From RYN-133 sp963754285 (GTDB lineage: Bacteria; Actinomycetota; Actinomycetes; Mycobacteriales; Jatrophihabitantaceae): a DNA stretch of 64,000 nt. The stretch covers positions 248,001 through 312,000 of the forward strand of contig CAVWFN010000020.1 in NCBI GenBank assembly GCA_963754285.1, read 5' to 3'. Under the pieces are notes generated by a model. It was not told the DNA's origin. It worked only from the letters and a program-made list of their open reading frames with translations, and did no database searches. The first letter of the stretch is position 1. Every line of letters starts with the position of its first letter. This document shows positions 28,444-37,118 of this stretch, piece by piece. The position numbers and the translations under genes are program-made.

Positions 28444-28457
28444 TAGAACACGTTCTC
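28444..28457. promoter_or_regulatory. KstR-like TetR-family operator
   Basis: TAGAACACGTTCTC contains the palindrome AGAAC-AC-GTTCT and matches 5'-TNNAACNNGTTNN-3', the core of the KstR motif of mycobacterial and rhodococcal sterol-catabolic genes, except that the final A is C. It lies 43 bases before the next gene's ATG. Regulation by a KstR-type protein is inference; no such gene is in the window. Confidence 0.5.
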
Positions 28458-28499
28458 GTTCAGGTCACCGCGCGGTGCGGTGATCCGGAAGGAGCCGCA

Positions 28500-29438
28500 A
28501 TGCCGTTCGGTGCAGCCAGCCTGCGCAGTGCGGTCGCCGCCGGAGCGCGACGATTCGTGCCGATGCCGGCAGTGGGCGTACCTGTCGAAGGACGCTCCCT
28601 CGATCTGCCCGGACGCGGCCGCACATTCGTCGTCGACGTCCCCGGCCCGACACCCGACGCACCGACCATCGTGTTGCTGCACGCGCTCGTGTGCAGCGCG
28701 TACCTCGGCTGGTCGGCCGCCATCACCGAACTCGCGCAGCACTATCGCGTCGTCACGTTCGACCAACGTTGGCACGGTCGCGGCATCCGTTCGTCGCGCT
28801 TCCGGCTTGACGACTGTGCCGACGATGTCGTTGCGGTGCTCGACGCGCTCGGCATCGACGATGCGGTTGTCGCGGGCTATTCGATGGGCGGCGCGGTCGC
28901 GCAGCTCGCGTGGTGCCGGCATCGCGATCGCGTGCGCGGTCTCGTGCTGTGTTCGACCGCGCGCAACTTCCGCGGCAAGGCGACCGAGCGGATGTTCTTC
29001 GCCACGATGGTCGGTGTCATGTGGCCGCTGTCGCGTTACGCACTCGGTCGCGTCGAACGCCTGGCCGGCGCGCTGCCACTCGTCCCGAGCATCGAGGTCG
29101 GCGATGCCCGCGAGTGGACGAAGGTCCAGTTCCGCAGCACGAGCGGCTGGGCCGTGCCCGAGGTACTGACCGAGATGGGACGGTTCAACTCCGCCGGGTG
29201 GATCAGCGACGTCGATGTGCCGTGCGCGGTCGTCGTCACAGCGGCTGACCACGCGATCCCGACCAGGCGCCAACATCGTCTCGCCGAGTCGATCCCCGGC
29301 GCGCGCGTCTTCGAGTCGTCCGGCGGGCATGCGGCACAGGTGATGGACAGCAGCTGGTTACCGGTCTTCCGCGACGCTGCCGACTATGTGATCGCTGAGG
29401 CATACGGCGTGACGCAACTCGCCGCGTCGGCCGGTTGA
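28500..29438 (+). CDS. Alpha/beta-hydrolase
   Basis: 312 residues with the canonical hydrolase order: oxyanion region LLHALVCSAYLGW, RWHGRG after strand 5, nucleophile S in VAGYSMGGAVAQ, acid in VTAADHAI and the catalytic histidine in SSGGHAAQVM. Similar proteins act as esterases or C-C hydrolases in actinobacterial lipid and aromatic degradation. ATG at 28500 follows AAGGAGCCGC. The KstR-like palindrome in its leader suggests lipid- or sterol-linked control; the substrate is unknown. Confidence 0.85.
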   Translation: MPFGAASLRSAVAAGARRFVPMPAVGVPVEGRSLDLPGRGRTFVVDVPGPTPDAPTIVLLHALVCSAYLGWSAAITELAQHYRVVTFDQRWHGRGIRSSRFRLDDCADDVVAVLDALGIDDAVVAGYSMGGAVAQLAWCRHRDRVRGLVLCSTARNFRGKATERMFFATMVGVMWPLSRYALGRVERLAGALPLVPSIEVGDAREWTKVQFRSTSGWAVPEVLTEMGRFNSAGWISDVDVPCAVVVTAADHAIPTRRQHRLAESIPGARVFESSGGHAAQVMDSSWLPVFRDAADYVIAEAYGVTQLAASAG

Positions 29439-29475
29439 TCACGAATCTGGCGATATCGCTCGATACCGTGGGCTG

Positions 29476-30405
29476 GTGATCCGCCGCCGCCTCGCAGTAT
29501 TCGTCGGCGTTGCCCTGCTCCTTGCGGCCGCGGCGTGCACATCGAGCCAGGCGGGTCGTCCGGTCGCAGTAGCGAAGCCGTCGACGTCCCCAGTGACGTC
29601 ATCGTCGAGCAGCACGCCGTCACCGGTGCACAAGCACAAGAAGCACAAGCACCGGCTCCCCCGGCAAACCTCGACCTCGCCCACGCCGTCGCTGCCGCCA
29701 ACTCCTCCACCGCCGTCGAATCCGAACGCGCTCAACCATCCGGTGGTCGTGATCGACCCGGGCCACAGCGTGACCGTGAGCGGCACCGATCCCTCGACCG
29801 GCCTCGACACCGCCGACTACGAGAACGAACCCGAGATGCACGACGTGTGGGACATCGCGCTGCTGGTGCGGCGCAAGCTCGTCGCCGACGGGTATCGCGT
29901 GTATCTCACGAAGCCGACGGTCGACACCCCGACGAACCTCGGTGTGCGCGCATATCTCGCGAACCGGGTGCACGCAGATATCGCGCTGAGCATCCACGAT
30001 CAAGCGGGGTCGAATGGTGGCATCCCGTTCGACGGCGGCAACAGCAACGTCTACTACCAAGCAGTCGGCGACTACCGCGAGAACCCGCAGGGCAAGAAGA
30101 TCTACTTCACCGACTCGCACCTCGCCGCGATCAGCAAGCGCTACGGCGAGATCTTCCAGCGCACCCGTTCGGCCGCACAGGGCCGGTCAGTCAACTTGCT
30201 GAGCAACACCGGCTACGACCTCGGCGGGCGCGGGCTGCAGAGCGGCGACATCTGGATCGTGCAGCTGCTCTCGCACGTCCCGTGGATCTACAACGAGGCC
30301 GGCGGCAACAGCGCGGGCATGTCCGGGTTGGACTCGGCCGACAAACAGATCTACGCGAACGGGCTCATCAACGGCGTCGAGCAGTGCGTGCCGATCCGGC
30401 ATTAG
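29476..30405 (+). CDS. N-acetylmuramoyl-L-alanine amidase lipoprotein (Amidase_3)
   Basis: 309 residues, GTG start at 29476. Signal peptide with lipobox AAAC (about residue 21), then a Thr/Ser/Lys/Pro linker, then an Amidase_3 zinc domain. The ligands are the histidine of VVIDPGHS, the glutamate of ENEPEMHD and the histidine of LSIHDQAG. These enzymes cleave the bond between muramic acid and the stem peptide during wall turnover and cell separation. Its TAG overlaps the TAA of the convergent YjbR gene, so the two stops share bases. Confidence 0.9.
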   Translation: MIRRRLAVFVGVALLLAAAACTSSQAGRPVAVAKPSTSPVTSSSSSTPSPVHKHKKHKHRLPRQTSTSPTPSLPPTPPPPSNPNALNHPVVVIDPGHSVTVSGTDPSTGLDTADYENEPEMHDVWDIALLVRRKLVADGYRVYLTKPTVDTPTNLGVRAYLANRVHADIALSIHDQAGSNGGIPFDGGNSNVYYQAVGDYRENPQGKKIYFTDSHLAAISKRYGEIFQRTRSAAQGRSVNLLSNTGYDLGGRGLQSGDIWIVQLLSHVPWIYNEAGGNSAGMSGLDSADKQIYANGLINGVEQCVPIRH

Positions 30406-30803
30406 GTCGCATTCTCGCGCAACCAGGTCTCGGCACGGCGCCGCGACGCCCGTGACAGCCATGCGTCCTGGACGAGTTCGGCCAACTCCTGTCGGGTGAT
30501 CCGGTCGAGGTGCGCGCCACGGATCAACACCGACGGGTGATCGTCGAACCGCCGTGTCGTGAAGAACGGCGTCGACTCGTCCTGGATCAGCGCGAGCTTG
30601 TCGGCCTCGGAGCCGACCCACAGCATGATGACGTCGGCCCACTTCTCGCCGGTGTCCGGATCGGACGCGTCGCGTTGCGGTGTCCGGAAGAACACGAACG
30701 ACTTGCCGCCGACCTGGTAGACCGCGTTGCCCTTCGGGCCGTGGACGACGGTGACGTGCGGCATCGCCTGAGCGAGTTCGTGCACGTCGTCGACGGTGGC
30801 CAT
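30402..30803 (-). CDS. MmcQ/YjbR family protein
   Basis: 133 residues of the YjbR/MmcQ double-wing fold, proposed DNA-binding proteins of unknown process. Motifs include GNAVYQVGGKSFVFF, the ADVIMLWVG strand and LIRGAHLDRITRQELAELV. ATG at 30803 gives the usual length. It follows the DNA ligase by 10 bases on the same strand, so co-transcription with a DNA-repair gene is plausible. Confidence 0.85.
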   Translation of the reverse strand: MATVDDVHELAQAMPHVTVVHGPKGNAVYQVGGKSFVFFRTPQRDASDPDTGEKWADVIMLWVGSEADKLALIQDESTPFFTTRRFDDHPSVLIRGAHLDRITRQELAELVQDAWLSRASRRRAETWLRENAT

Positions 30804-30813
30804 GTCGTCGACG

Positions 30814-31779
30814 CTAGCGCTGCTCGCGCACGACCTCGCGGGCCGCCTTGTCGTCACGAAGACCTTCGTAGCGCGGGTGGCGCAGCATGCCGTCGCGCGT
30901 CCACTCGGTGAACCCGAACTGGCCGACCAATTCAGGTTCGACGAAGTGCATCGAGCCGTCGCGCGGCACTCGCAGTCGGCCACGCGTGAAGGGCGTCGTG
31001 GGTCGTTGTCTCGGTTTCATGCGCTGGTACAGGTCGCGCAGGGTCTTGTCGTCGAAGCCCGTGCCCACCTTGCCGGCGTATACGAAATCGTCCCCGTCGT
31101 AGTAACCGACCAGCAACGCACCGAACGCCTCGCGACTGCCCTTCGGATCGGTGTAACCGCCGATCACGAGTTCCTGGTTGTGCACGCACTTGAACTTCAG
31201 CCAGTCCTTTGAGCGGCCGGGCCGGTACGGCGCATCGGCCCGTTTCGCGATCACGCCCTCGTCGCCGCGCGCGCACGCCTTGCGGTACTCGTCCTCGCCC
31301 GCTTCGTTGCGGTGCGCAGTGAAGCGCAGTGGCCCGTCGAAACGCACGTGGTCACGCAGCAATTGCTTGCGCTCGCGCAATGGCAGCTCGCGTGTGTCGT
31401 GCCCGTCGAGGTAGAGCACGTCGAACACGTAGTAGAAGACCTTCGTCCCGTGCTGTTGCAGCTCCTCGAAGCTGCTGTGCTTCCCGCGGAACGCCACGAC
31501 CTCGCCGTCGAGCACCGCGCTGGTCGTGAGTTGTTCCTTGACAGCGGCCGCGACCTCGGGGAAGCGGTCGTCCATCGCGAGGTCGTTGCGCGACCGGAGA
31601 CTGACCTTGCCCTTCGCATCGCGGAACGCCAGGCAGCGGATGCCGTCCCACTTCTTCTCGAAGATCCAGTCCTTGTCCGAGAACCGCTCCTCGGTCAGCG
31701 TCGCCAGCATCGGCTCGGGGACGGTCGGCATCGCGGCTCGCGGCGCGTCTTGGAGCGGGTCGCGGTGTTGCACAGACAT
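30814..31779 (-). CDS. ATP-dependent DNA ligase (LigD/LigC ligase-domain type)
   Basis: 321 residues, ligase plus OB domain only, without the polymerase or nuclease domains of full LigD. The adenylated lysine is in EKKWDGIR; further motifs are LDGEVVAF (motif III region), GVIAKRAD (motif IV) and KDWLKFKC (motif V). Stand-alone ligases of this kind in actinobacteria (LigC) take part in backup repair or end joining. ATG at 31779 follows GAGAGGGACGACC; an upstream ATG at 31803 is possible. No Ku or polymerase gene is visible in the window. Confidence 0.9.
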   Translation of the reverse strand: MSVQHRDPLQDAPRAAMPTVPEPMLATLTEERFSDKDWIFEKKWDGIRCLAFRDAKGKVSLRSRNDLAMDDRFPEVAAAVKEQLTTSAVLDGEVVAFRGKHSSFEELQQHGTKVFYYVFDVLYLDGHDTRELPLRERKQLLRDHVRFDGPLRFTAHRNEAGEDEYRKACARGDEGVIAKRADAPYRPGRSKDWLKFKCVHNQELVIGGYTDPKGSREAFGALLVGYYDGDDFVYAGKVGTGFDDKTLRDLYQRMKPRQRPTTPFTRGRLRVPRDGSMHFVEPELVGQFGFTEWTRDGMLRHPRYEGLRDDKAAREVVREQR

Positions 31780-31904
31780 GGTCGTCCCTCTCGACGGTGT
31801 CATATTCGTGCCGCCAGCATATGCGTTGTCTACATCGGAATCTCTTTGTGGATAAGCAGATTCTCGATGCAAAACTGTCAGACCCTGCGGTTAGCGTCGC
31901 GAGT

Positions 31905-33272
31905 ATGACAACCAGTTATGACGTCGATCCGTGGACGCTCGATCTCGACAGCAGGTTCGCCGCTCTGCTCGAGGCGCGGCGTGACATCGCGCGGATCCAA
32001 GCGCGGGAAGCGCGACTCATCGCCGCGATCGCTGACGATCCTCGTGACGACTCGCCGGCACCAGTGGTCGAGAAGGACTACGTGCGCGACGAACTCCGCG
32101 CCGCACTCGGTGAGTCGGCGGTCAGCGTGACCAACCGGATCGAGAGCGCCCGCACTCTGGTGCATCGCTTGCCGGCGACGCTCGACGCTGTCGAGTCCGG
32201 CGCCTTGACGATGCGCCACGCCGAGACGCTCACCAGTGCTGTCTGCGCCCTTCCCGATGCAGACACCGCACTCGTCGAAAGGCGGTGCATCGCCTTCGCC
32301 GCGGGTCGCGACCTCACCGCGTTCGCTCGAAAGGTGCGTCGCGAGGTCCTCGCCCTTGACAGCCGGACGATGGAACAGCAACTTGCCGACTTCCTCGCAA
32401 AGACGCTCCAGCAGCGGCGGGTGTACACCTACGCCGACCAGTACTGCGCCGCCATCGCGCACTTCGCAGCCGTGCTGCCGGCCGAAGGCGCCCAGGCGTT
32501 GATGACTGCCCTCGACATTGCCGCCGAACAGCACGACCCTGACGACGGCCGGACGAAGGATCAGCGCCGCGCCGACGCCCTGGTCCAGTTGGGCATCGAC
32601 GCCCTGAATCGCTTCGATGCCTGCCCGCGCTGTAGGAGCACTGACTTACCTCGACGTGACGCGACTGACGACGCGATTGTCGTTCCGGACGACAATCCGG
32701 CCGCCGAGCAACTGCCGCGCTGGCAGGGCTTGCGTCCGTCGATCCAGGTCTCGGTCGCGCTGTCGACCCTGCTCGGGCAGGACAACCAGCCCGCCGAACT
32801 CGACGGCCACGGACCCATCCCCGCCGCCCTGGCGCGACGGCTGGCCGACGACCCGACCGGCACCTGGCGCCGACTGGTCACCGACCCACTCGGCACACTC
32901 GTCGACTACGGCCGCACCGTCTACAAACCACCCGCAGCCCTGCGCGACTTCATCATCGCCCGCGACCGCACGTGCCGATTCCCCTCCTGCAACCGACCCG
33001 CCTGCCGCTGCGAACTCGACCACATCGTCGCCTGGGACGACAACGGCCAGACAAACGAACCCAACCTGCACGCCCTGTGCTGCCGACATCACCACTTCAA
33101 GCACGAAAACAACTGGACGGTCGAACGGCGTCCCGACGGCGCCACCGTCTGGACCAACCCCGCAGGCGACACATTCGTCGTCGATGCCGCGACGTATCCG
33201 ATCGACCGAACCGCCGAGATTGTCGTTCAGAACGACAATGAGACAGCCCCGCCCGACGAGCAGGCCGCATGA
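31905..33272 (+). CDS. DUF222/HNH endonuclease domain protein
   Basis: 455 residues: helical DUF222 in the first two thirds and a C-terminal HNH nuclease with CRFPSCNRPACRCELDHIVAW (motif ends CRFPSCN and CELDHIVAW) and LCCRHHHFKHENNW. This family is often multicopy in actinobacterial genomes, including the 13E12 repeats of mycobacteria, and its role is unclear. ATG at 31905 lacks a strong Shine-Dalgarno. Two palindromes sit inside the gene and flank the HNH part (32676-32696, 33219-33239). Confidence 0.88.
   Translation: MTTSYDVDPWTLDLDSRFAALLEARRDIARIQAREARLIAAIADDPRDDSPAPVVEKDYVRDELRAALGESAVSVTNRIESARTLVHRLPATLDAVESGALTMRHAETLTSAVCALPDADTALVERRCIAFAAGRDLTAFARKVRREVLALDSRTMEQQLADFLAKTLQQRRVYTYADQYCAAIAHFAAVLPAEGAQALMTALDIAAEQHDPDDGRTKDQRRADALVQLGIDALNRFDACPRCRSTDLPRRDATDDAIVVPDDNPAAEQLPRWQGLRPSIQVSVALSTLLGQDNQPAELDGHGPIPAALARRLADDPTGTWRRLVTDPLGTLVDYGRTVYKPPAALRDFIIARDRTCRFPSCNRPACRCELDHIVAWDDNGQTNEPNLHALCCRHHHFKHENNWTVERRPDGATVWTNPAGDTFVVDAATYPIDRTAEIVVQNDNETAPPDEQAA
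32676..32696. repeat. Palindrome in the HNH gene, copy 1
   Basis: ATTGTCGT and ACGACAAT separated by 5 bases. It shares its arms with the perfect palindrome 540 bases downstream. It encodes IVVPDDN, so protein repeat is not the simple cause. Confidence 0.5.
33219..33239. repeat. Palindrome in the HNH gene, copy 2
   Basis: Perfect 9-3-9 inverted repeat, ATTGTCGTT-CAG-AACGACAAT, near the 3' end of the HNH gene. Function unknown. Confidence 0.55.
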
Positions 33273-33289
33273 CCCGCGAGCCTACGGAC

Positions 33290-34640
33290 CTACTGACGGA
33301 CAGCGACATCGAGCAGCGCGGCGGCACGCAGGACGGTCGCGTCGGTCCACCGTGCGCCCATGACCTGGGCGGCGACCGGAAGGCCGTCCGTCCCGTTGCC
33401 GATCGGGACGGACGCAGCCGGAAGGCCGGCGAGGTTGGCAGGCGGCATGGACGCGCACCAGATGTCGTAGCCGTCCGGGACCGGTTCGCCGGCGATCGTG
33501 TCAGGACGCAGCGCGCCGATCGGGAACGCGGTCGTCGGCATGTTCGGCATCAACAGCACGTCGACGTGGTCGAACACTTCCGCCCACCGGCGGGCGTAGT
33601 CCATCCGCACGTCTTGCGCATCGAGGTATGAGCGAGCCGAAATGCCTTTGCCGGACAGGGTGATCTCGGCTGCGTCGTCGCCGACGAGGTCACGGTGCGC
33701 CTCGACGATCGGACCCTCCGACGCGTAGCCCTCGGGCAGCGCGATCGACTCCCACATCGACAGACAATCGTCGCGCGGAACGCTCGCCTCGATCAGGTCG
33801 CGCACCTGCGGCACCGGCAGCGGTCAACGCCGCGGCGAACGCGTCGCGCACGTCGTCGTCGACCGGCGCGAAGTCGGTGCAGTAGCCGACGCGCAGCCCG
33901 TCCCACGACGGCGAGGTCACGGCGGCGCGATAGTCACTCACACCCGGGAAGCTGAGCCAGTCCGCCGCGTGCGGGCCGGCCATCACGTCAAGCGCCAGCG
34001 CGAGGTCACGCACCGACTCGGCGATCGGCCCCGTCACCGACAGCGTCGGCCAGCCCCGGAAGCCCGGCATCTTCGGCACGAGCCCGAAGCTCGGCTTCAT
34101 GCCGTACACCCCGCAGAACGCGGCCGGGATGCGGATCGATCCGCCGCCGTCCGTCCCAACGGCAAGCGGGACGATGCCGGCCGCGACCGACGCGGCCGCT
34201 CCCCCGCTCGACCCACCGGTCGTGCGCGTCGGGTCACGCGGGTTGGTCGTCACACCGAACAGGTCGTTCTCGGTGACCCCGCGGTAGCAGAACTCCGGGT
34301 TGTTCGTCTTCCCGATGACGATCGCGCCGGCGTCGATCAACCGCGAGACGCACGCCGCCGTTTCAGTCGGGACGAAGTCGGCCAGCGCGCGTGACCCGTT
34401 CGTCGCGGGGAGCCCGGCGAGCCACACGTGGTCCTTGACCGAGATCGGGACGCCGGCGAGCGGGCCGGTGCGCATACCGGCGTCCACCTCGGCGGCCTGC
34501 GCCAGCGCAGCTTCACCGGTGACGACGGTGAACGCGTTGTTGGCATCGGCCGACGCGCGCTCGAGCGCTGCACGAACGACATCGACTGCTGTCATGGCGC
34601 CGGAGCGGATCTGCTCGGCGCACTCCCACGCGTCCGTCAG
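33290..34640 (-). pseudogene. Amidase-signature family hydrolase, interrupted by a one-base frameshift
   Basis: An amidase of about 449 residues if corrected. The Ser-cisSer-Lys triad is intact in the 5' part: lysine in PISVKDHVW, serines in TGGSSGGAAAS and TDGGGSIRIP. The reading frame shifts after FAAALTAAG near 33803-33812 (GCCGCAGGTGCGCG); the rest (QVRDLIEASVPRD to the stop at 33290) is in another frame. The length is 3n+1, so one base is extra. The family helix LTDAWECAEQIRSG begins only at a CTG (34640) overlapping the permease stop (CTGA), with AGGA just upstream; the first in-frame ATG is 34595 and would lose that helix. Last gene of the ureohydrolase-permease set. Confidence 0.85.
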
Positions 34641-36106
34641 GGTTCCTGATGAGCGTGCGCGGCCTGCTCGAGTTCCTCTTGCTCGGCCTTCGCGACCCGC
34701 GTTTCCTCCGCGACATCGATCGACCGCGAGAAGACGTAATAGAGCAGGCCCGCCACCGGCAGCCCGATGAAGAACGAGATGTCCACTCCGTTCATGTCCT
34801 TGGCGATGAATCCTTCGAACAGAGTCCCAGCACTGCTGGACACGTTGAAGAACGGCACCATCGCGAGGAAGCCGATGACATACGCCGCCACGCCGCGCAC
34901 GCCCCATCGTCCGTACATGCCGTCAGGTTTGAAGATTTCCGCGATGGCGTAGTGACCGCGCCGCACGACGTAGTAGTCGACGAGGTTGACCGCCGTCCAC
35001 GGCACGAACAAGTAGAGGATCAGCAACAGGAAGTTGTTGAAGTTGCCGAGGAAGTTGGCCGAAGCGGCGAGCGCGCCGACCACCGACAGCCCCGCGGTGA
35101 TCGCGATCGTGACGATCCGGACGGAGACCGTCGGCCGAATACGCTTGAACGAGTCGATCGCGCTGATGAAGGTGAGCGATCCCCCGTACATGTTCAGCGC
35201 CATCACCGACACGAGGCCGAGCGCCGCGATGATCAGCACAATCGTGCCGAAGCCGCTGAACACCTTGTCGCCGGTGGCCTTCAGCTCCGGGATGGCAGTG
35301 CCGGAGAACCCCTTGCCCGCCCAAGCCGCGAGCACGGTGCCGATGGCCATCATCCACGCTCCGCCGAGGGCCGATCCCCAGTACGTCCAGTAGAAGGTCT
35401 TGCGAACCGTGACGTCCGGCGGCAGGTAGCGCGAGTAGTCGGACACGTAGATCGCCCAGCTGATCTGATAGCCCGCGACGACACCGAACTGGGCGAAGAA
35501 CGGCGTGGCGCGGAAGTTGCCGATGTCGAAGGTGCCCGCCGGGTAGTGGAGGAAGAAGAGCGACACGGTCAGCACGCCGAACACGATCAGCATCGCAACG
35601 ATCAGCCATCGCTCGGCCTTGTGAATGACGTCGTAGCCGACGAGCGCGATGACGAACGCCACGATCGTGACGATCACGACCCAGAACTTCGTCGCGCCGC
35701 CGACGGTGATGTTCAGCGAGTCGCCGGCAAGAACGCTGTTGAACACGTTGAAGCCGGCGTACTGCACGTAGGCGAACAGCCAGACCAGCAGCGCACCGAT
35801 GTACCCGAACTGGGGACGCGACTGGATCATCTGCGGCAGCCCGAGTTGCGGACCCTGCGCCGAGTGGAACGCCATGAACAGCGTGCCGACGAGAACACCG
35901 AGGACGATCGAGATCAGCGACCACCACAGCGAGCCGCCGGCGGCGATGCTGATCAACCCGACCGCCAGCGTCGCGATCTGCGCGTTGGACATGAACCACA
36001 GCGGCCCGAGATGCCAGAGCTTGCCGTGCCGCTCGTCGAGCGGGACGTAGTCGATCGAGCGCACCTCGAGCCCGCTGATGCGGCTCTTCTCCTGGGCGGA
36101 TGTCAT
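34637..36106 (-). CDS. NCS1-family cytosine/purine/hydantoin-type permease
   Basis: 489 residues with about twelve hydrophobic segments. The opening (LWHLGPLWFMSNAQIATLAVG) matches the NCS1 family of sodium- or proton-coupled importers of nucleobases, hydantoins, thiamine and related nitrogen compounds. A Glu/Ala-rich cytoplasmic tail ends the protein. Substrate cannot be assigned from sequence; flanking ureohydrolase and amidase suggest a guanidino or amide nitrogen source. It starts 29 bases after the ureohydrolase stop and its own stop overlaps the amidase start. Confidence 0.9.
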   Translation of the reverse strand: MTSAQEKSRISGLEVRSIDYVPLDERHGKLWHLGPLWFMSNAQIATLAVGLISIAAGGSLWWSLISIVLGVLVGTLFMAFHSAQGPQLGLPQMIQSRPQFGYIGALLVWLFAYVQYAGFNVFNSVLAGDSLNITVGGATKFWVVIVTIVAFVIALVGYDVIHKAERWLIVAMLIVFGVLTVSLFFLHYPAGTFDIGNFRATPFFAQFGVVAGYQISWAIYVSDYSRYLPPDVTVRKTFYWTYWGSALGGAWMMAIGTVLAAWAGKGFSGTAIPELKATGDKVFSGFGTIVLIIAALGLVSVMALNMYGGSLTFISAIDSFKRIRPTVSVRIVTIAITAGLSVVGALAASANFLGNFNNFLLLILYLFVPWTAVNLVDYYVVRRGHYAIAEIFKPDGMYGRWGVRGVAAYVIGFLAMVPFFNVSSSAGTLFEGFIAKDMNGVDISFFIGLPVAGLLYYVFSRSIDVAEETRVAKAEQEELEQAAHAHQEP

Positions 36107-36135
36107 GTCACGAGTCTGTCGTGTCCGGCGCCAGT

Positions 36136-37068
36136 TCAGAAGAGCGAAATCAACTCATATGCGACGTGGGCTGCAGCGATGCCGGTGATCTCCGCATGGT
36201 CGTAGGCCGGGGCGACCTCGACGACGTCGGCGGAGACGACGTTCATTCCGTTGAGTCCACGCAGAATCGCCAGCAGTTCGCGCGAGGTCATCCCGCCGGC
36301 CTCAGGCGTGCCCGTCCCCGGCGCGTGCGACGGGTCGAGCACGTCGATGTCGACGCTGACGTAGACCGGACGATCGCCGAGCCGGTCCTTCATCCGTTCG
36401 ACGGTTCGCGGTACGCCGAGCTCGTCCAGCTCAGAACTGTGGATCGTCGCGAAGCCGAGGTCGGCCGACTCGGGTAGGTCGTGCGCGCCGTACAGCGGGC
36501 CGCGGATGCCGATGTGCAGGCAGTGCTCCTTGTCGAGCAACCCCTCCTCGGACGCCCGGCGGAACGGGGTGCCGTGCGTGTACGGCTCGCCGAAATAGGT
36601 GTCCCAGGTGTCGAGATGCGCGTCGAAGTGCAGCACCGCAATCGGGCCGTGCACAGCGTGCATCGCGCGCAGGATCGGCAGCACGATCGTGTGATCGCCG
36701 CCGAGCACCATCAGCTTGGCCGCGCTGCTCAACGACCGCGCCTCAGCTTCGATCGAGCTGATCGCCTCGTGGATGCTGAACGGATTCACCGCGATGTCGC
36801 CCGCGTCCACCACCTGCTTGTCGGCGAACGGCGAGACGCCGAGCTCGGGGTTGTACGGACGGAGCAGGCGCGACGACTGGCGGATGTGGCTCGGCCCGAA
36901 CCGCGCACCCGGCCGGTAACTCACGCCCGAGTCGAACGGCACGCCCACCACCGCGACGTCCATCCGCGAAACATCCTCGCGCCGCGGCAATCGCGCGAAC
37001 GTCGTCAACCCGGCATAGCGCGGCACCTGCGACGCGTCGACCGGCCCGACCGGCGGTTGTTCGGTCAC
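36136..37068 (-). CDS. Agmatinase/ureohydrolase family protein
   Basis: 310 residues, GTG start at 37068. Binuclear manganese ligands are present: GGDHT, DAHLDTWD and SVDIDVLDP. Family members hydrolyse agmatine, guanidinobutyrate, guanidinopropionate or guanidine to urea and an amine. The segment around DAGDIAVNPFS and FGPSHIRQSSRLLRPYN is typical. First gene of an operon with an NCS1 permease and an amidase, so a catabolic nitrogen role is more likely than polyamine synthesis. A 50-base gap separates it from the divergent glutamine amidotransferase. Confidence 0.88.
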   Translation of the reverse strand: MTEQPPVGPVDASQVPRYAGLTTFARLPRREDVSRMDVAVVGVPFDSGVSYRPGARFGPSHIRQSSRLLRPYNPELGVSPFADKQVVDAGDIAVNPFSIHEAISSIEAEARSLSSAAKLMVLGGDHTIVLPILRAMHAVHGPIAVLHFDAHLDTWDTYFGEPYTHGTPFRRASEEGLLDKEHCLHIGIRGPLYGAHDLPESADLGFATIHSSELDELGVPRTVERMKDRLGDRPVYVSVDIDVLDPSHAPGTGTPEAGGMTSRELLAILRGLNGMNVVSADVVEVAPAYDHAEITGIAAAHVAYELISLF

Positions 37069-37118
37069 AGCCCGAGTATCACACCGTCCTCTCCGCCATC
37101 GATCATTACGGTGAGCCC

